This document shows positions 32,911 through 41,668 of a stretch of 52,661 nt of DNA, piece by piece. Both the position numbers and the translations under genes were made by a program. Within the stretch, counting starts at the first letter, position 1. Every line of letters starts with the position of its first letter. This DNA is from Bacteroidota bacterium (GTDB lineage: Bacteria; Bacteroidota; Bacteroidia; AKYH767-A; JAHEYN01), in NCBI GenBank assembly GCA_947448795.1, contig CANFOZ010000001.1, positions 1 through 52,661 of the forward strand, read 5' to 3'. Below the pieces are notes generated by a model, which had not been told where the DNA came from, did no database searches, and saw nothing but the letters and a program-made list of their open reading frames with translations.

Positions 32911-35900
32911 ATGCGACATCTCATGAACCGAATTTTACTCCCTGTTTTCTTTTTAATCTTGCTTTTCTCGCCCTATATTCAGGCCAAAGAGAAAGCGCAA
33001 TATACCGAAGCAAATACCTTTAAAGCCAATGCCGGACAGGTAATGGACCAAAACGGAAAAGAGAATCCGAGGGTGCTTTACCTCTATTCAGGCACAAGCA
33101 TGAATGTGCAACTCCGTTCCACGGGCTGGAGTTATGATTTACATCAAAAAATCACAAAAGAAGAGGATGTTGAAGCATGCAATTTTCGTTTTCACCGCGT
33201 CGATGTGGAATTGCTTGGCGCAAACACAAAGGCCGAAATCGAAGCGGTCGAAGAGGATATGGCTCCGACATATAGCTATTCTGAGGGAAAAAAAGTCCGT
33301 GTTCTGCGCGCTTTTAGCAAAGTACTATACAAACACATTTATCCAGGTATCGACCTTGAGTTTTTAACCCGTTCGGATCGCGCTGAGCCCGTGAAATACA
33401 ACTTTATTGTTCATGCGGGTGCTGATATTAATGCAATCCGCATGCGCTACAGCGGTGCAACCAAGAATCAACTTCTCGCTGGCGATGTCTCTCTTCAAAC
33501 TTCTTTAGGCACCGTGCTTGAAAGCGTTCCTTACAGCGCTTATATAGATGCTAGCGGAAGTCGTCGCGAAGCGAATGTTTCTTTTTGTTCTTTGGGTAAT
33601 GGTGTATATGGCTTTAGCTTGGCTAATGCCAAGCTACATGTCGATTTGCTCATCGACCCTATACCAGCTCAGAGCTGGGGAACCTATTTTGGCGGATCAG
33701 GTGTCGAAAATAACTGTACTATGACACTAACTGATAGTGGTCAAGTAATCCTGGCGGGAAACACTTCAAGCACCTCGAACATTGCAACCAGTGGGGTGTA
33801 TCAAGGAACTTACGGGGGTAGTACAGATGCGTTTTTAGTGAAATACAGCCCTACAGGTGCTCGAATTTGGTCCACCTATTTTGGTGGTTCAGCAAATGAC
33901 CAGGGCTTCTCTGTAAGAGCGGATCATCTAGGCAATATCTTTTTAGCTGGCACAACGTCTAGCTCTGGATTGGCCACTGTCGGTGTGTATCAAAACACAC
34001 AGGCAGGTGGTTCAGATGCCTATCTTGCAAAATTCAATCCTAGTGGTAGTTTGCAGTGGATGAGTTATTTCGGGGGTTCCACTGGCGATTATGGCAACGG
34101 CGTGGCATTGGATGGAGCTGGCAATGCTTACCTTGTTGGGTACACTCAAAGTACGAACTCGCTTGCTACTGCAGGAGCACAGCAATCTATCTCTGGTGGT
34201 GCTTTTGATGGGTTTGTATCCAGCTGGACAAGCAGTGGATCGCTAAATTGGGCTACCTATCTTGGTGGCGCCGGTTTTGATTACGGGTATTCTGTAACCT
34301 TTTCTGAAGTTTCCAACAGATTGTTTGTTGGCGGTAGCACAACAAGTGCCGCAGGCATTGCAACGGCGAATGCCGCAGACTCAAGTTTCAATGGTGGAAC
34401 GGATGCTTTTTTAGCGGCCTACACGCCTGCAGGTGCTTTGCAATGGTGCACCTACTATGGAGGTTCGGCTACCGATGATGGAAATGGAGTGGCAGATGAC
34501 GTTGCTGGCGATGTATACATCACAGGGACAACAGCAAGCACCTCGGGCATTGCTAGTACAGGTGCCCCTCAAACAACCATGGCTGGCGTTAACGATGCCT
34601 TTTTAGCTAGGTTCACCCATAACGGGCAGTTTAAATGGGGCACCTATAAAGGTGGATCAGGAAATGATTATGGATGGAGTGTTAGCTGTGATCGGTATCG
34701 AAATGTATACCTTGCGGGAAGCACCGCAAGTGCCTCTGGAATGGGTACTTCAGGGGCCTATCAATCCATTTTCGGTGGCATCGAGGATGGTTTCGTAGCT
34801 CGTTTTGATAGCCTGGCCCATTTTTATAGTTGTACCTATATTGGTGGTGCCGCATCGGAGCGTGCCAAGTCAATACGTAACGATTCTATCGGTTCTGTTT
34901 TTATTGGAGGCTACACCCAGAGTAACGATTCCATTTCAAGCGCTGGTGCAGCTCAAATTGCGAACGGTGGTGCCTTGGATGGATTTGTTATGAAACTGGT
35001 CAATTGCAATGCTGCGCCAACAACACCAACCTCGATTATTGGCTCATCATCCGCCTGCTTAGGTAATACAGCAGCACCTTTCCTCGTGCATGATAATGGA
35101 ACGGCAACCTTTTTTAGTTGGACGGTTAGCGGAGCAGGTAATATCATTACAGGTAACGATTCTTTGGCTCATGTTTCTTGGGATCCTTTATTCACCGGAT
35201 ATGCCCAGGTATGTGTTACCGCATACAACTCCTGCGGCAGTTCCGCCATGGTATGTAAAGACAGCATTGCTGCGCAAGTGCCTCCGACTGTGCAGCTTAA
35301 TGCTCAAGGAGAAGCATGCTCCAATGCAGGTGCAATGGTGCTATCCGGTGGCTTACCTGCCGGAGGTGTTTTTAGCGGAAATCATGTTACTGCTGGCTTA
35401 TTTAACGCGGCTGGCTTGTTGCCGGGTACACAAACAATCACCTACACCTATACAGATGGTTTTGGCTGCAGTGCCGCAGCGAGTCAGCCTATCGTTGTCC
35501 TGAGCCCTCCGCTTGTTGATATTACTAGTCTACCGTCTACTTGTTTTACCGCAAGCCCATTCAATCTGGGAGGAGGCACCCCGCTCGGAGGTACTTATTC
35601 TGGTCTTGGTGTTTCAGGGGGGGTATTAACACCAGCCACCGTAGGAATCGGTTTCAGCACGGTCTATTATACCTATTCCGATGGCCATTGCACCAATGTC
35701 GATAGCACCTTGCAGGAAATTTATGGACTTCCTGCAATACAAATAAATTCATTAAATAATCTTTGCCTTAATGATGACTCCGTGCATTTGGACGGCACCG
35801 CTACGCCTTTTGGAGGTGTTTTTACCGGACCAGGTGTTCAAAATGGCTATTTCAATCCAGAATTGGCCGGAGCTGGCCTGCATGCCTTGACCTACAGCTA

Positions 35901-37785
35901 CATGGACGCAAATGCATGTGGTAATAGCGATAGCATTGCCATTGAAGTATACCCGCTTCCAAATGTGCACCTTAACGCTGGTGACTCTATTCTCTGTGCT
36001 GGAGAGACTACTATGCTCAGTGCATCTGGAGCGGCTAATTATGTATGGAGTCCAATTGTATTTTCTGGAACAGATACATTGGTTAGTCCTTTTAACGCAA
36101 CTGAATTTACACTAATGGGCACGGATCTAAACGGCTGTAAGGGATACGACACACTTGCTATCGATGTGCTTCCGCTCCCTGCTGTTTCTGCTTCTATTAC
36201 CTCACCAATTGTTTGCGCAGGATCGCTAGATACCCTAATCGCCCAAGGGGCGTTAAACTATACATGGAATCCTGTTGTAAGCGAGGTTGGCGGAGTCTTT
36301 GCAATCATTCCTATAGCTAACACAAGCTACCTATTAACAGGAACAGCTGCCAACGGCTGTTCTGATACGGCCTCTGTAGAAGTGAATGTGTTGTCGGTGC
36401 CATTGCTCAGCGCAACCCTTTCAGCTAGCAGTATTTGTGCGGGACAGTTAGACACGCTAGATGTAAGCGGTGGGATCAATTATAGTTGGCAGCCAGGATC
36501 ACTTAGTGGTGCACAGCAGGTAATCAGCCCATCAAGCAACACGGTATACACCGTCAGCAGCACAGGTTTAAATGGCTGCGTTGGGATAGACTCGGTCTCC
36601 CTGATTGTTCACCCTTTGCCTACTGTTCAAGCTGGAGTAACCGCTGCAGCAATCTGTGTAGGCACTATGGATACGCTCACTGCGACAGGTGCTAGTAGCT
36701 ATAGCTGGAGTCCGTCGGTTTCGTTTAACGGAGGATTTTATACAATTCAGCCAAGCAACCCAACAACCTATATTTTAACAGGAACGAATCAGTATGGATG
36801 CAGTGATACATCGAGTGTCTTCGTCACCGTAAATATGCTACCCGTGGTTACAGCTACGGCCTCCTCCGATATCGTTTGCTCGGGTGTTGCAGACACACTG
36901 CAAGCAACAGGAGCCCTGACGTATCAATGGCAGCCATTGGCTTTTAGCAGCGCGCAATGTATTGTATATCCTCCATTAACCACAACCTATACCGTGACGG
37001 GCTTTAGCGCTGATAACTGCGTCAGTAGTGATACGCTTACGATTCACGTGCTGCCCTCACCGGTGGTTACATTCACGAATCCGCTTGCAATTTGCGAGAA
37101 TGCCACAAGCATGCAGTTAAACGCTTTGCCAGCTGGTGGCGTATTCTCTGGAGCCGGTGTGGCAGGTTCTGTTTTTGATCCACAGCAGGTTGGTGCAGGT
37201 ACTCATGGAGTCGTTTATTCTGTTTCCGATGGCAACTGTACAACCGATACCCTAGAAGAGATTACGGTGCATCCTGTGCCAATTGTTAATGCTGGTTTGG
37301 ACACGCTCATCTGTCAGGGGCAGTCGATCCTTCTAGGTAGCGACTCGCTTGCCGGTGCTAGCTATGCATGGTCGCCTGCTGCAAATCTCAACAACGTTGC
37401 TAACGCACGTCCTTTGTTCACGGCTGGAACGAGCGCCCTCTATCAATTAGTTGTGACCAATGCTTTCTTATGCAGCGATACCGATCGGGTGAGTGTAAAT
37501 GTAGACCCCTGTTTGGGAGTTGTCGCCGTTGATCAGTCAAAACAAATCAAGGTATTTCCAGACCCCTTCAACAATCAGTTATTTATTGATTTTGAAAAGC
37601 TAGCCATCTACGATAACACGGTGTTTGAATTGTACGACGAATTGGGCAGATGCCTATTGCGCAAAGTTTTAGCTGATCGATTAACAACCTTAAATACGAT
37701 CGACTTACCTGCGGGTATCTATGCCTTTAAAATACAAGGAGATGGTGTTTTGATTCGCCAAGGCAAGCTTATCGCTGTTAGGTAA
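32911..37785 (+). CDS. Giant T9SS surface protein: seven SBBP repeats plus Ig-like array
   Basis: 1624 residues. Signal peptide 1 to about 28 (IQA|KEK). Residues about 30-250 match the N-terminal domain that precedes SBBP propellers in Bacteroidota (KANAGQVMDQNG, YLYSGTSMNVQLR, YKHIYPGIDLEFL, VKYNFIVHAGAD). Residues about 256-700 hold seven SBBP repeats of 63-65 residues, each opening W-x-T-Y-x-G-G and closing G-x-x-D-A-F-L-x-x. Then one PKD-like domain, three GGVFSG-type domains and about six Ig-like repeats with C-x-G-x-x-D-T-L-x-A-x-G-A-x-x-Y-x-W. The last 80 residues are a T9SS sorting domain (IKVFPDPFNNQLFIDF, LPAGIYAFKI). Likely an adhesin or matrix component. The stop lies three bases from the convergent helicase stop. 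ATG 32923 is an alternative start. Confidence 0.9.
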   Translation: MRHLMNRILLPVFFLILLFSPYIQAKEKAQYTEANTFKANAGQVMDQNGKENPRVLYLYSGTSMNVQLRSTGWSYDLHQKITKEEDVEACNFRFHRVDVELLGANTKAEIEAVEEDMAPTYSYSEGKKVRVLRAFSKVLYKHIYPGIDLEFLTRSDRAEPVKYNFIVHAGADINAIRMRYSGATKNQLLAGDVSLQTSLGTVLESVPYSAYIDASGSRREANVSFCSLGNGVYGFSLANAKLHVDLLIDPIPAQSWGTYFGGSGVENNCTMTLTDSGQVILAGNTSSTSNIATSGVYQGTYGGSTDAFLVKYSPTGARIWSTYFGGSANDQGFSVRADHLGNIFLAGTTSSSGLATVGVYQNTQAGGSDAYLAKFNPSGSLQWMSYFGGSTGDYGNGVALDGAGNAYLVGYTQSTNSLATAGAQQSISGGAFDGFVSSWTSSGSLNWATYLGGAGFDYGYSVTFSEVSNRLFVGGSTTSAAGIATANAADSSFNGGTDAFLAAYTPAGALQWCTYYGGSATDDGNGVADDVAGDVYITGTTASTSGIASTGAPQTTMAGVNDAFLARFTHNGQFKWGTYKGGSGNDYGWSVSCDRYRNVYLAGSTASASGMGTSGAYQSIFGGIEDGFVARFDSLAHFYSCTYIGGAASERAKSIRNDSIGSVFIGGYTQSNDSISSAGAAQIANGGALDGFVMKLVNCNAAPTTPTSIIGSSSACLGNTAAPFLVHDNGTATFFSWTVSGAGNIITGNDSLAHVSWDPLFTGYAQVCVTAYNSCGSSAMVCKDSIAAQVPPTVQLNAQGEACSNAGAMVLSGGLPAGGVFSGNHVTAGLFNAAGLLPGTQTITYTYTDGFGCSAAASQPIVVLSPPLVDITSLPSTCFTASPFNLGGGTPLGGTYSGLGVSGGVLTPATVGIGFSTVYYTYSDGHCTNVDSTLQEIYGLPAIQINSLNNLCLNDDSVHLDGTATPFGGVFTGPGVQNGYFNPELAGAGLHALTYSYMDANACGNSDSIAIEVYPLPNVHLNAGDSILCAGETTMLSASGAANYVWSPIVFSGTDTLVSPFNATEFTLMGTDLNGCKGYDTLAIDVLPLPAVSASITSPIVCAGSLDTLIAQGALNYTWNPVVSEVGGVFAIIPIANTSYLLTGTAANGCSDTASVEVNVLSVPLLSATLSASSICAGQLDTLDVSGGINYSWQPGSLSGAQQVISPSSNTVYTVSSTGLNGCVGIDSVSLIVHPLPTVQAGVTAAAICVGTMDTLTATGASSYSWSPSVSFNGGFYTIQPSNPTTYILTGTNQYGCSDTSSVFVTVNMLPVVTATASSDIVCSGVADTLQATGALTYQWQPLAFSSAQCIVYPPLTTTYTVTGFSADNCVSSDTLTIHVLPSPVVTFTNPLAICENATSMQLNALPAGGVFSGAGVAGSVFDPQQVGAGTHGVVYSVSDGNCTTDTLEEITVHPVPIVNAGLDTLICQGQSILLGSDSLAGASYAWSPAANLNNVANARPLFTAGTSALYQLVVTNAFLCSDTDRVSVNVDPCLGVVAVDQSKQIKVFPDPFNNQLFIDFEKLAIYDNTVFELYDELGRCLLRKVLADRLTTLNTIDLPAGIYAFKIQGDGVLIRQGKLIAVR
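33676..35007 (+). repeat. Seven SBBP (beta-propeller) repeats
   Basis: Unit starts, at the Trp of W-x-T-Y or its equivalent, are 33676, 33868, 34057, 34249, 34444, 34636 and 34828. Spacing is 189-195 bases. The seventh has Ser in place of Trp. DNA copies have diverged well, so the array is old rather than freshly amplified. Confidence 0.85.
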
Positions 37786-37788
37786 TGC

Positions 37789-40212
37789 TCAATCCTTAAT
37801 AATCTGTAGCTTGGCGAATTTGAGCAGAATTTGCTTTACGCCTTGTCCATCAAATTGAATGGTTGCCTTGGTATCCGGCAGCGAACCTTCTAAAGTAATC
37901 ACCTTTCCAGATCCAAACCGCAGGTGCTGCACAGCCATGCCTACTTGAATAAGCGACGCATCATCGGCTTTGAAATCGACTTCGTTGATCAGCTTTGGTG
38001 CGGCCTTGTTGATGGGCTTGAAGTTGCCAGCTGGCGCAGGACTTGGTTTTTGAGCAGGCGTGCCTCCATTCTGATTAGGTGTGCGTTGCGTATAACGCGT
38101 ATTCGTATTGCCCCGCAACTGCTGTGCGAAACCAGCAGAACGCTGCTGCGTGCCTGTCGACTCGCTAGCACTACCGGCTGCTCTTGGCGTTACCACATCG
38201 AGGAAATTTTGGTCTATTTCTTTAACGAATCTGCTTGGCTCACATCCCACGAGCGAACCCCACCTATAGCGACTTAAGGCATAAGACAAAGTGAGTTTGT
38301 CTTCGGCGCGCGTGATAGCAACATAAAACAGGCGACGCTCTTCTTCCAATTCTTCACGCGAGTTAAGCGCAAATTGCGAAGGGAAGAGGTTTTCCTCGAG
38401 CCCAACAATGAATACATGTTTAAACTCTAGTCCCTTTGCAGCGTGAATCGTCATTAAACTAACCCGATCGGCATCGTCGTCTTCTTTTTCATCCGCGTCG
38501 GTGAGCAGCGCGATGTCTTGCATAAAAAGGTCAAGCGTCTTGATTGGTGCTTCTTCACCAGCCGCAGGAGCTGGCGCGGCGTCTTCTCCAAACAACGGAA
38601 TGCTGCCACCGTTTTGTGTGCTCGACGGACTCTCGGTAAATTCTTTAATCGCATTAAGCAGCTCTTGCACATTCTCGTAGCGACTAACCCCTTCCGGCGA
38701 CTTGTCGTTGAAGAGCTCCTTGAGCAATCCGCAAGAAGAAGCGATGGTGCTAGCCGCTTCAAAAGCGTTCTTGTTTTTTAACTCCACCGCAAAACTTTTG
38801 ACCATGGTAGCAAAGTCGCCCAATTTGCTGCGGGTGTTGGATTGTATGTTAATCGGCACCGACTGAATTTTCTCGAGCACGCCCCAGAGGGATAGTTTTT
38901 GCTCGTCAGCAGCTACAATGATTTTATCGATGGTGGTGTCGCCAATGCCGCGTGGGGGGTAGTTGATGATGCGTTTAAGCGCTTCTTCATCAGCTTGGTT
39001 CATAGCGAGCCGGAAATACGCAAGCAGATCTTTGATTTCCTTCCTTTTATAAAAAGACAAACCGCCAAAGATGCGGTAGGGGATATTCATTTTACGAAGG
39101 GCCTCCTCCATCGAGCGACTCTGCGCATTGGTGCGGTAAAGGATAGCGAAATCAATATTTAGGCGTTGCAGGCTCATCTTCTCATAGAAGATGGATTGTG
39201 CTACTTGCGCACCCTCCTCATTGTCGGTGAGGGCGCGTTGTAATTTGATTTTATCTCCTTCTTTATTGGAGGTCCAAACTGTTTTTTTGATCTGCTTTCG
39301 GTTTTGTTCGATAATGCTATTCGCTGCATTCACAATGTTTTGTGTGGAGCGGTAGTTTTGTTCAAGCCGAAAAACCTGCAATTCTGGGTAGTCTTTTTCG
39401 AAGCTGAGGATGTTCTGGATATTGGCGCCACGAAAGGCATAGATGCTTTGCGCATCATCGCCTACAACACAGATGTTTTGAAAGCGAGCAGCTAACTTTT
39501 TAAGTATGCTGTACTGCAGAAAGTTGGTGTCCTGAAACTCATCCACCAAAATGTATTTGAACTTATTCTGATACTTGTAAAGCACCTCGGCATCATCGCG
39601 CAGCAATAAGTAAGTACGATAGAGCAGGTCGTCAAAATCCATCGCCGACGCCTTGAGGCAGCGTGTTTCGTAGGCCGAATAGATACTGCCCATCAAGGGA
39701 CGGTTGGCTACTTTATCTTCGTTCTGCACATCGTGGTCGGCCATGTAGGCTTCGGCAGATAACAAGCTGTTTTTTGCAGAAGAGATGCGGTGTAGAACCT
39801 GACTTGGCTTGTAAAGTGTCTTTTCATCAAGGCTCATCGAGCGAATGATGTCTTTGATTAAATTAATGGAATCTTCGGTATCGTAAATGGTAAAGTTAGC
39901 GGGGTAATTGATCTTTTGGTGTTCGAAGCGAAGGATCTTAGCAAATACCGAGTGAAAGGTTCCCATCCACAGGTGTGCAGCTTCAGGGCCGGCGATACGC
40001 GCGATACGCTCCTTCATCTCCTTCGCCGCTTTGTTGGTAAAGGTTAGGGCTAAGATATTAAAGGGATCAGTGCCCTTTAAAATCGTATTTACAATACGGT
40101 AGGTAAGCACGCGCGTCTTGCCTGAGCCAGCGCCGGCAATGATCATTACAGGGCCTTCCGTGCATTCGACGGCATGGCGTTGTTCTTCGTTAAGGTCTTC
40201 TAGGAAATTCAC
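37789..40212 (-). CDS. UvrD/PcrA-type superfamily 1 DNA helicase
   Basis: 807 residues. SF1A helicase that unwinds DNA 3' to 5' in nucleotide-excision and mismatch repair and clears replication obstacles. Motifs in order: Q-motif LNEEQRHAV, Walker A AGAGSGKTR, TFTNKAAKEM (Ia), DEFQDTN (Walker B), GDDAQSIYAFRGA (III), LEQNYRST (IV), LMTIHAAKGLEF (V) and VAITRAEDKL (VI). The C-terminus carries a disordered Gln/Asn/Pro-rich linker and a Tudor-like VGMAVQHLRFGSGKVI domain that contacts RNA polymerase in PcrA. Start chosen as GTG 40210-40212 (MNFLEDLNEEQ), the usual family N-terminus; a -7 element sits four bases upstream, so a longer protein from 40272 is unlikely. Confidence 0.95.
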   Translation of the reverse strand: MNFLEDLNEEQRHAVECTEGPVMIIAGAGSGKTRVLTYRIVNTILKGTDPFNILALTFTNKAAKEMKERIARIAGPEAAHLWMGTFHSVFAKILRFEHQKINYPANFTIYDTEDSINLIKDIIRSMSLDEKTLYKPSQVLHRISSAKNSLLSAEAYMADHDVQNEDKVANRPLMGSIYSAYETRCLKASAMDFDDLLYRTYLLLRDDAEVLYKYQNKFKYILVDEFQDTNFLQYSILKKLAARFQNICVVGDDAQSIYAFRGANIQNILSFEKDYPELQVFRLEQNYRSTQNIVNAANSIIEQNRKQIKKTVWTSNKEGDKIKLQRALTDNEEGAQVAQSIFYEKMSLQRLNIDFAILYRTNAQSRSMEEALRKMNIPYRIFGGLSFYKRKEIKDLLAYFRLAMNQADEEALKRIINYPPRGIGDTTIDKIIVAADEQKLSLWGVLEKIQSVPINIQSNTRSKLGDFATMVKSFAVELKNKNAFEAASTIASSCGLLKELFNDKSPEGVSRYENVQELLNAIKEFTESPSSTQNGGSIPLFGEDAAPAPAAGEEAPIKTLDLFMQDIALLTDADEKEDDDADRVSLMTIHAAKGLEFKHVFIVGLEENLFPSQFALNSREELEEERRLFYVAITRAEDKLTLSYALSRYRWGSLVGCEPSRFVKEIDQNFLDVVTPRAAGSASESTGTQQRSAGFAQQLRGNTNTRYTQRTPNQNGGTPAQKPSPAPAGNFKPINKAAPKLINEVDFKADDASLIQVGMAVQHLRFGSGKVITLEGSLPDTKATIQFDGQGVKQILLKFAKLQIIKD

Positions 40213-40216
40213 ATCA

Positions 40217-40224
40217 CAAAGGTA
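40217..40224 (-). promoter_or_regulatory. -7 element TACCTTTG for the helicase (minus strand)
   Basis: CAAAGGTA on the plus strand, four bases before the GTG at 40212. This places the transcription start at or next to the GTG, suggesting a leaderless message, and excludes starts further upstream. Confidence 0.5.
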
Positions 40225-40257
40225 TGGGATTTCATGATGGGCTGCGCTTCTTTTTTC

Positions 40258-40265
40258 TATTTTTG
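40258..40265 (+). promoter_or_regulatory. -7 element TATTTTTG before the TPR protein
   Basis: TAnnTTTG match, 36 bases before the ATG at 40302. It forms a divergent pair with the helicase element at 40217-40224. Confidence 0.4.
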
Positions 40266-40301
40266 CAAACAATATTCAGTACATAAAATCAAAATCACAA
40301 C

Positions 40302-41033
40302 ATGTTTAAAACCGTTCGCATTCTCCTTCTGATTCTTTTATTTGCTAGTCACTCGCTCTTTGCCCAAAAGGCCAAGCAGGTGCAAAATGATAGCCGTGCG
40401 GGACTGCTGTTATCGTATCGATTGGCTTTGCAAAATGCCGACGGCATGGCAGCGCGAGGCCTTGTTTATGCGCTTATCGCTGATGGAGCAGATCCCCTGA
40501 CTTGGCAAGATACATTGGCACATTTATATTTCGCCGATCGCGACTATTTGCAATGCGTGCTCTCGGGCAAACAGGTTATTGCTTTAGCGCCCAGCAATCA
40601 AGCGGTGCTTGAGTTGGTTGCAGCATCGGAGTATGCGATGAATCAATACAAGGAATCGCTTGCCGACTATGAACAACTGTTTAAACTCAGCAGCTCCGCT
40701 TACCATGCTTATCAAATTGCTATCAACCAATACCTGCTGCAGCGTTTCGGGGAGTGTGGCACTACGATTGAGTTTCTTTTGGCTGACGAAGCGGCTGCAA
40801 AGCAGAAGGTAGTTATCGGCATTTCTGAAGGACGCGTGCAGGAGGTGCCATTGAAAGCGGCGGCCTGGAACCTGCGTGGGGTGTTGCTTAGGGATCTAGG
40901 AAAGCAAGCTCAAGCCGAGCAATGTTTTAAAGAAGCCTTGGCGCTTTATCCCGACTTCGCCCTTGCGATAGCGAATATGCAGACCTCCCAAGAGAAGTCT
41001 AAACCCGTGGAAGCAGAACCTAAAAAGAAGTAG
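40302..41033 (+). CDS. Exported TPR-repeat protein
   Basis: 243 residues. Signal peptide 1 to about 21 (LFA|QKA). The rest is helical with TPR-like pieces: TLAHLYFADRDYLQCVLSGKQVIALAPSN, AASEYAMNQYKESLADYEQLFKL, and a clear C-terminal TPR (AWNLRGVLLRDLGKQAQAEQCFKEALALYPDF), followed by a Lys/Glu/Pro tail. Probably periplasmic, protein-binding; no partner is visible. It is not closely similar to the TPR protein at 2962. Gene stands alone between the divergent helicase and the convergent small HTH-like gene. Confidence 0.82.
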   Translation: MFKTVRILLLILLFASHSLFAQKAKQVQNDSRAGLLLSYRLALQNADGMAARGLVYALIADGADPLTWQDTLAHLYFADRDYLQCVLSGKQVIALAPSNQAVLELVAASEYAMNQYKESLADYEQLFKLSSSAYHAYQIAINQYLLQRFGECGTTIEFLLADEAAAKQKVVIGISEGRVQEVPLKAAAWNLRGVLLRDLGKQAQAEQCFKEALALYPDFALAIANMQTSQEKSKPVEAEPKKK

Positions 41034-41038
41034 TTGTT

Positions 41039-41067
41039 GTGCGGTTAACCAACGTGTTGGGCCACAC
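41039..41067. terminator. Hairpin between converging gene ends
   Basis: CCAAC GT GTTGG (41049-41060) is enclosed by GTGcGG (41039-41044) and CCaCAC (41062-41067). It lies exactly between the stops at 41033 and 41067 but has no U-run on either strand, so intrinsic termination is uncertain. Confidence 0.4.
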
Positions 41068-41294
41068 TAATTAAGCTGTTTGCATGCGGCTTCGAAGATG
41101 GATGGGTCGTCCATGTGAATGTAGCAGCCATGAACTCCTTTTTTAATATGAAAACCCGCTTGGCTTTGGCTCGATAATTCGAAAAAGCGAGCTACTTGCT
41201 CTAAAGACACACCGACCTCTGAGGCGATTTTTTTCATCGTTTCCTTCTCTAGTTGGTTTTTGACCAAGTCGAATTCCTCGAGGGTGAGTAGCAT
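41067..41294 (-). CDS. Small cytoplasmic protein with HTH-like segment, unknown function
   Basis: 75 residues, ATG at 41294, unrecognised. The segment MKKIASEVGVSLEQVARFFELS has the spacing of a helix-turn-helix (helix, VGVS turn, recognition helix). The C-terminal part (AGFHIKKGVHGCYIHMDDPSIFEAACKQ) looks like a small alpha/beta unit with one Cys. No signal peptide. Codon use and composition look coding, and it fits neatly against the converging TPR gene. Upstream, a TAAATTTG at 41406-41413 (minus strand) could be a promoter but lies 111 bases away. Possible roles: small regulator or toxin-antitoxin-like component without a visible partner. Real-gene confidence moderate. Confidence 0.55.
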   Translation of the reverse strand: MLLTLEEFDLVKNQLEKETMKKIASEVGVSLEQVARFFELSSQSQAGFHIKKGVHGCYIHMDDPSIFEAACKQLN

Positions 41295-41575
41295 GGTTAC
41301 TTTGTTTTCGTTGCGGCTCTAAAAGAGCGCGTTTAAAATGGTTTCTCAGGCGTTGAATCAGTTAATAAAGTGTTGCTCGGGATGCAGGATTGAACTCCGA
41401 ATATACAAATTTATTATTTTAAATGCAAGAATAAATGATTTATAATTTCTTTGTAAAATAAGCAATAATGTCGAAAAAGCGCTGATTTTAATGGATTTAG
41501 ACTATATAAAGCGAGCATAAACCGGTGTAATGAAGGCTTGCTTTAGGACGCGCAAAAAAAAAATATAGGGCAAAG
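41295..41575. other. AT-rich gap upstream of the ribosomal supercluster
   Basis: No gene is seen between the small HTH-like gene and the rpsL promoter. The stretch holds a short GCTCT/AGAGC hairpin at 41316-41328, a tRNA-3'-end-like sequence at 41375-41400 (not a full tRNA), and a very AT-rich block at 41401-41475 that may act as an UP-like region for the strong promoter. Confidence 0.5.
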
Positions 41576-41607
41576 TTGTTTTTGTATGAAAAATTAATAT
41601 ACCTTTG
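41576..41607 (+). promoter_or_regulatory. Promoter of the str-S10-spc ribosomal supercluster
   Basis: TTG (41576-41578), 21 bases, then TACCTTTG (41600-41607), matching the Bacteroidota TTG-N17-23-TAnnTTTG pattern. The predicted leader before the rpsL ATG at 41669 is about 55 bases, the longest in the window, leaving room for regulation. Confidence 0.7.
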
Positions 41608-41668
41608 CACTCCCCAAAAATACGGGTTGTTGAAAACTTTTTAAAAACGCAGCAAATACAAGTATTAC

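Noticed and set aside
33676-35007. Direct-repeat array as a CRISPR-like element
   Set aside because: Repeats are 189-195 bases long, in frame, diverged and encode the W-x-T-Y-x-G-G propeller motif, so they are protein repeats.
41375-41400. A tRNA gene at this site
   Set aside because: Only the T-arm and acceptor-like 3' part is present and its stem has mismatches; the 5' half is missing, so it is listed as an observation, not an RNA gene.
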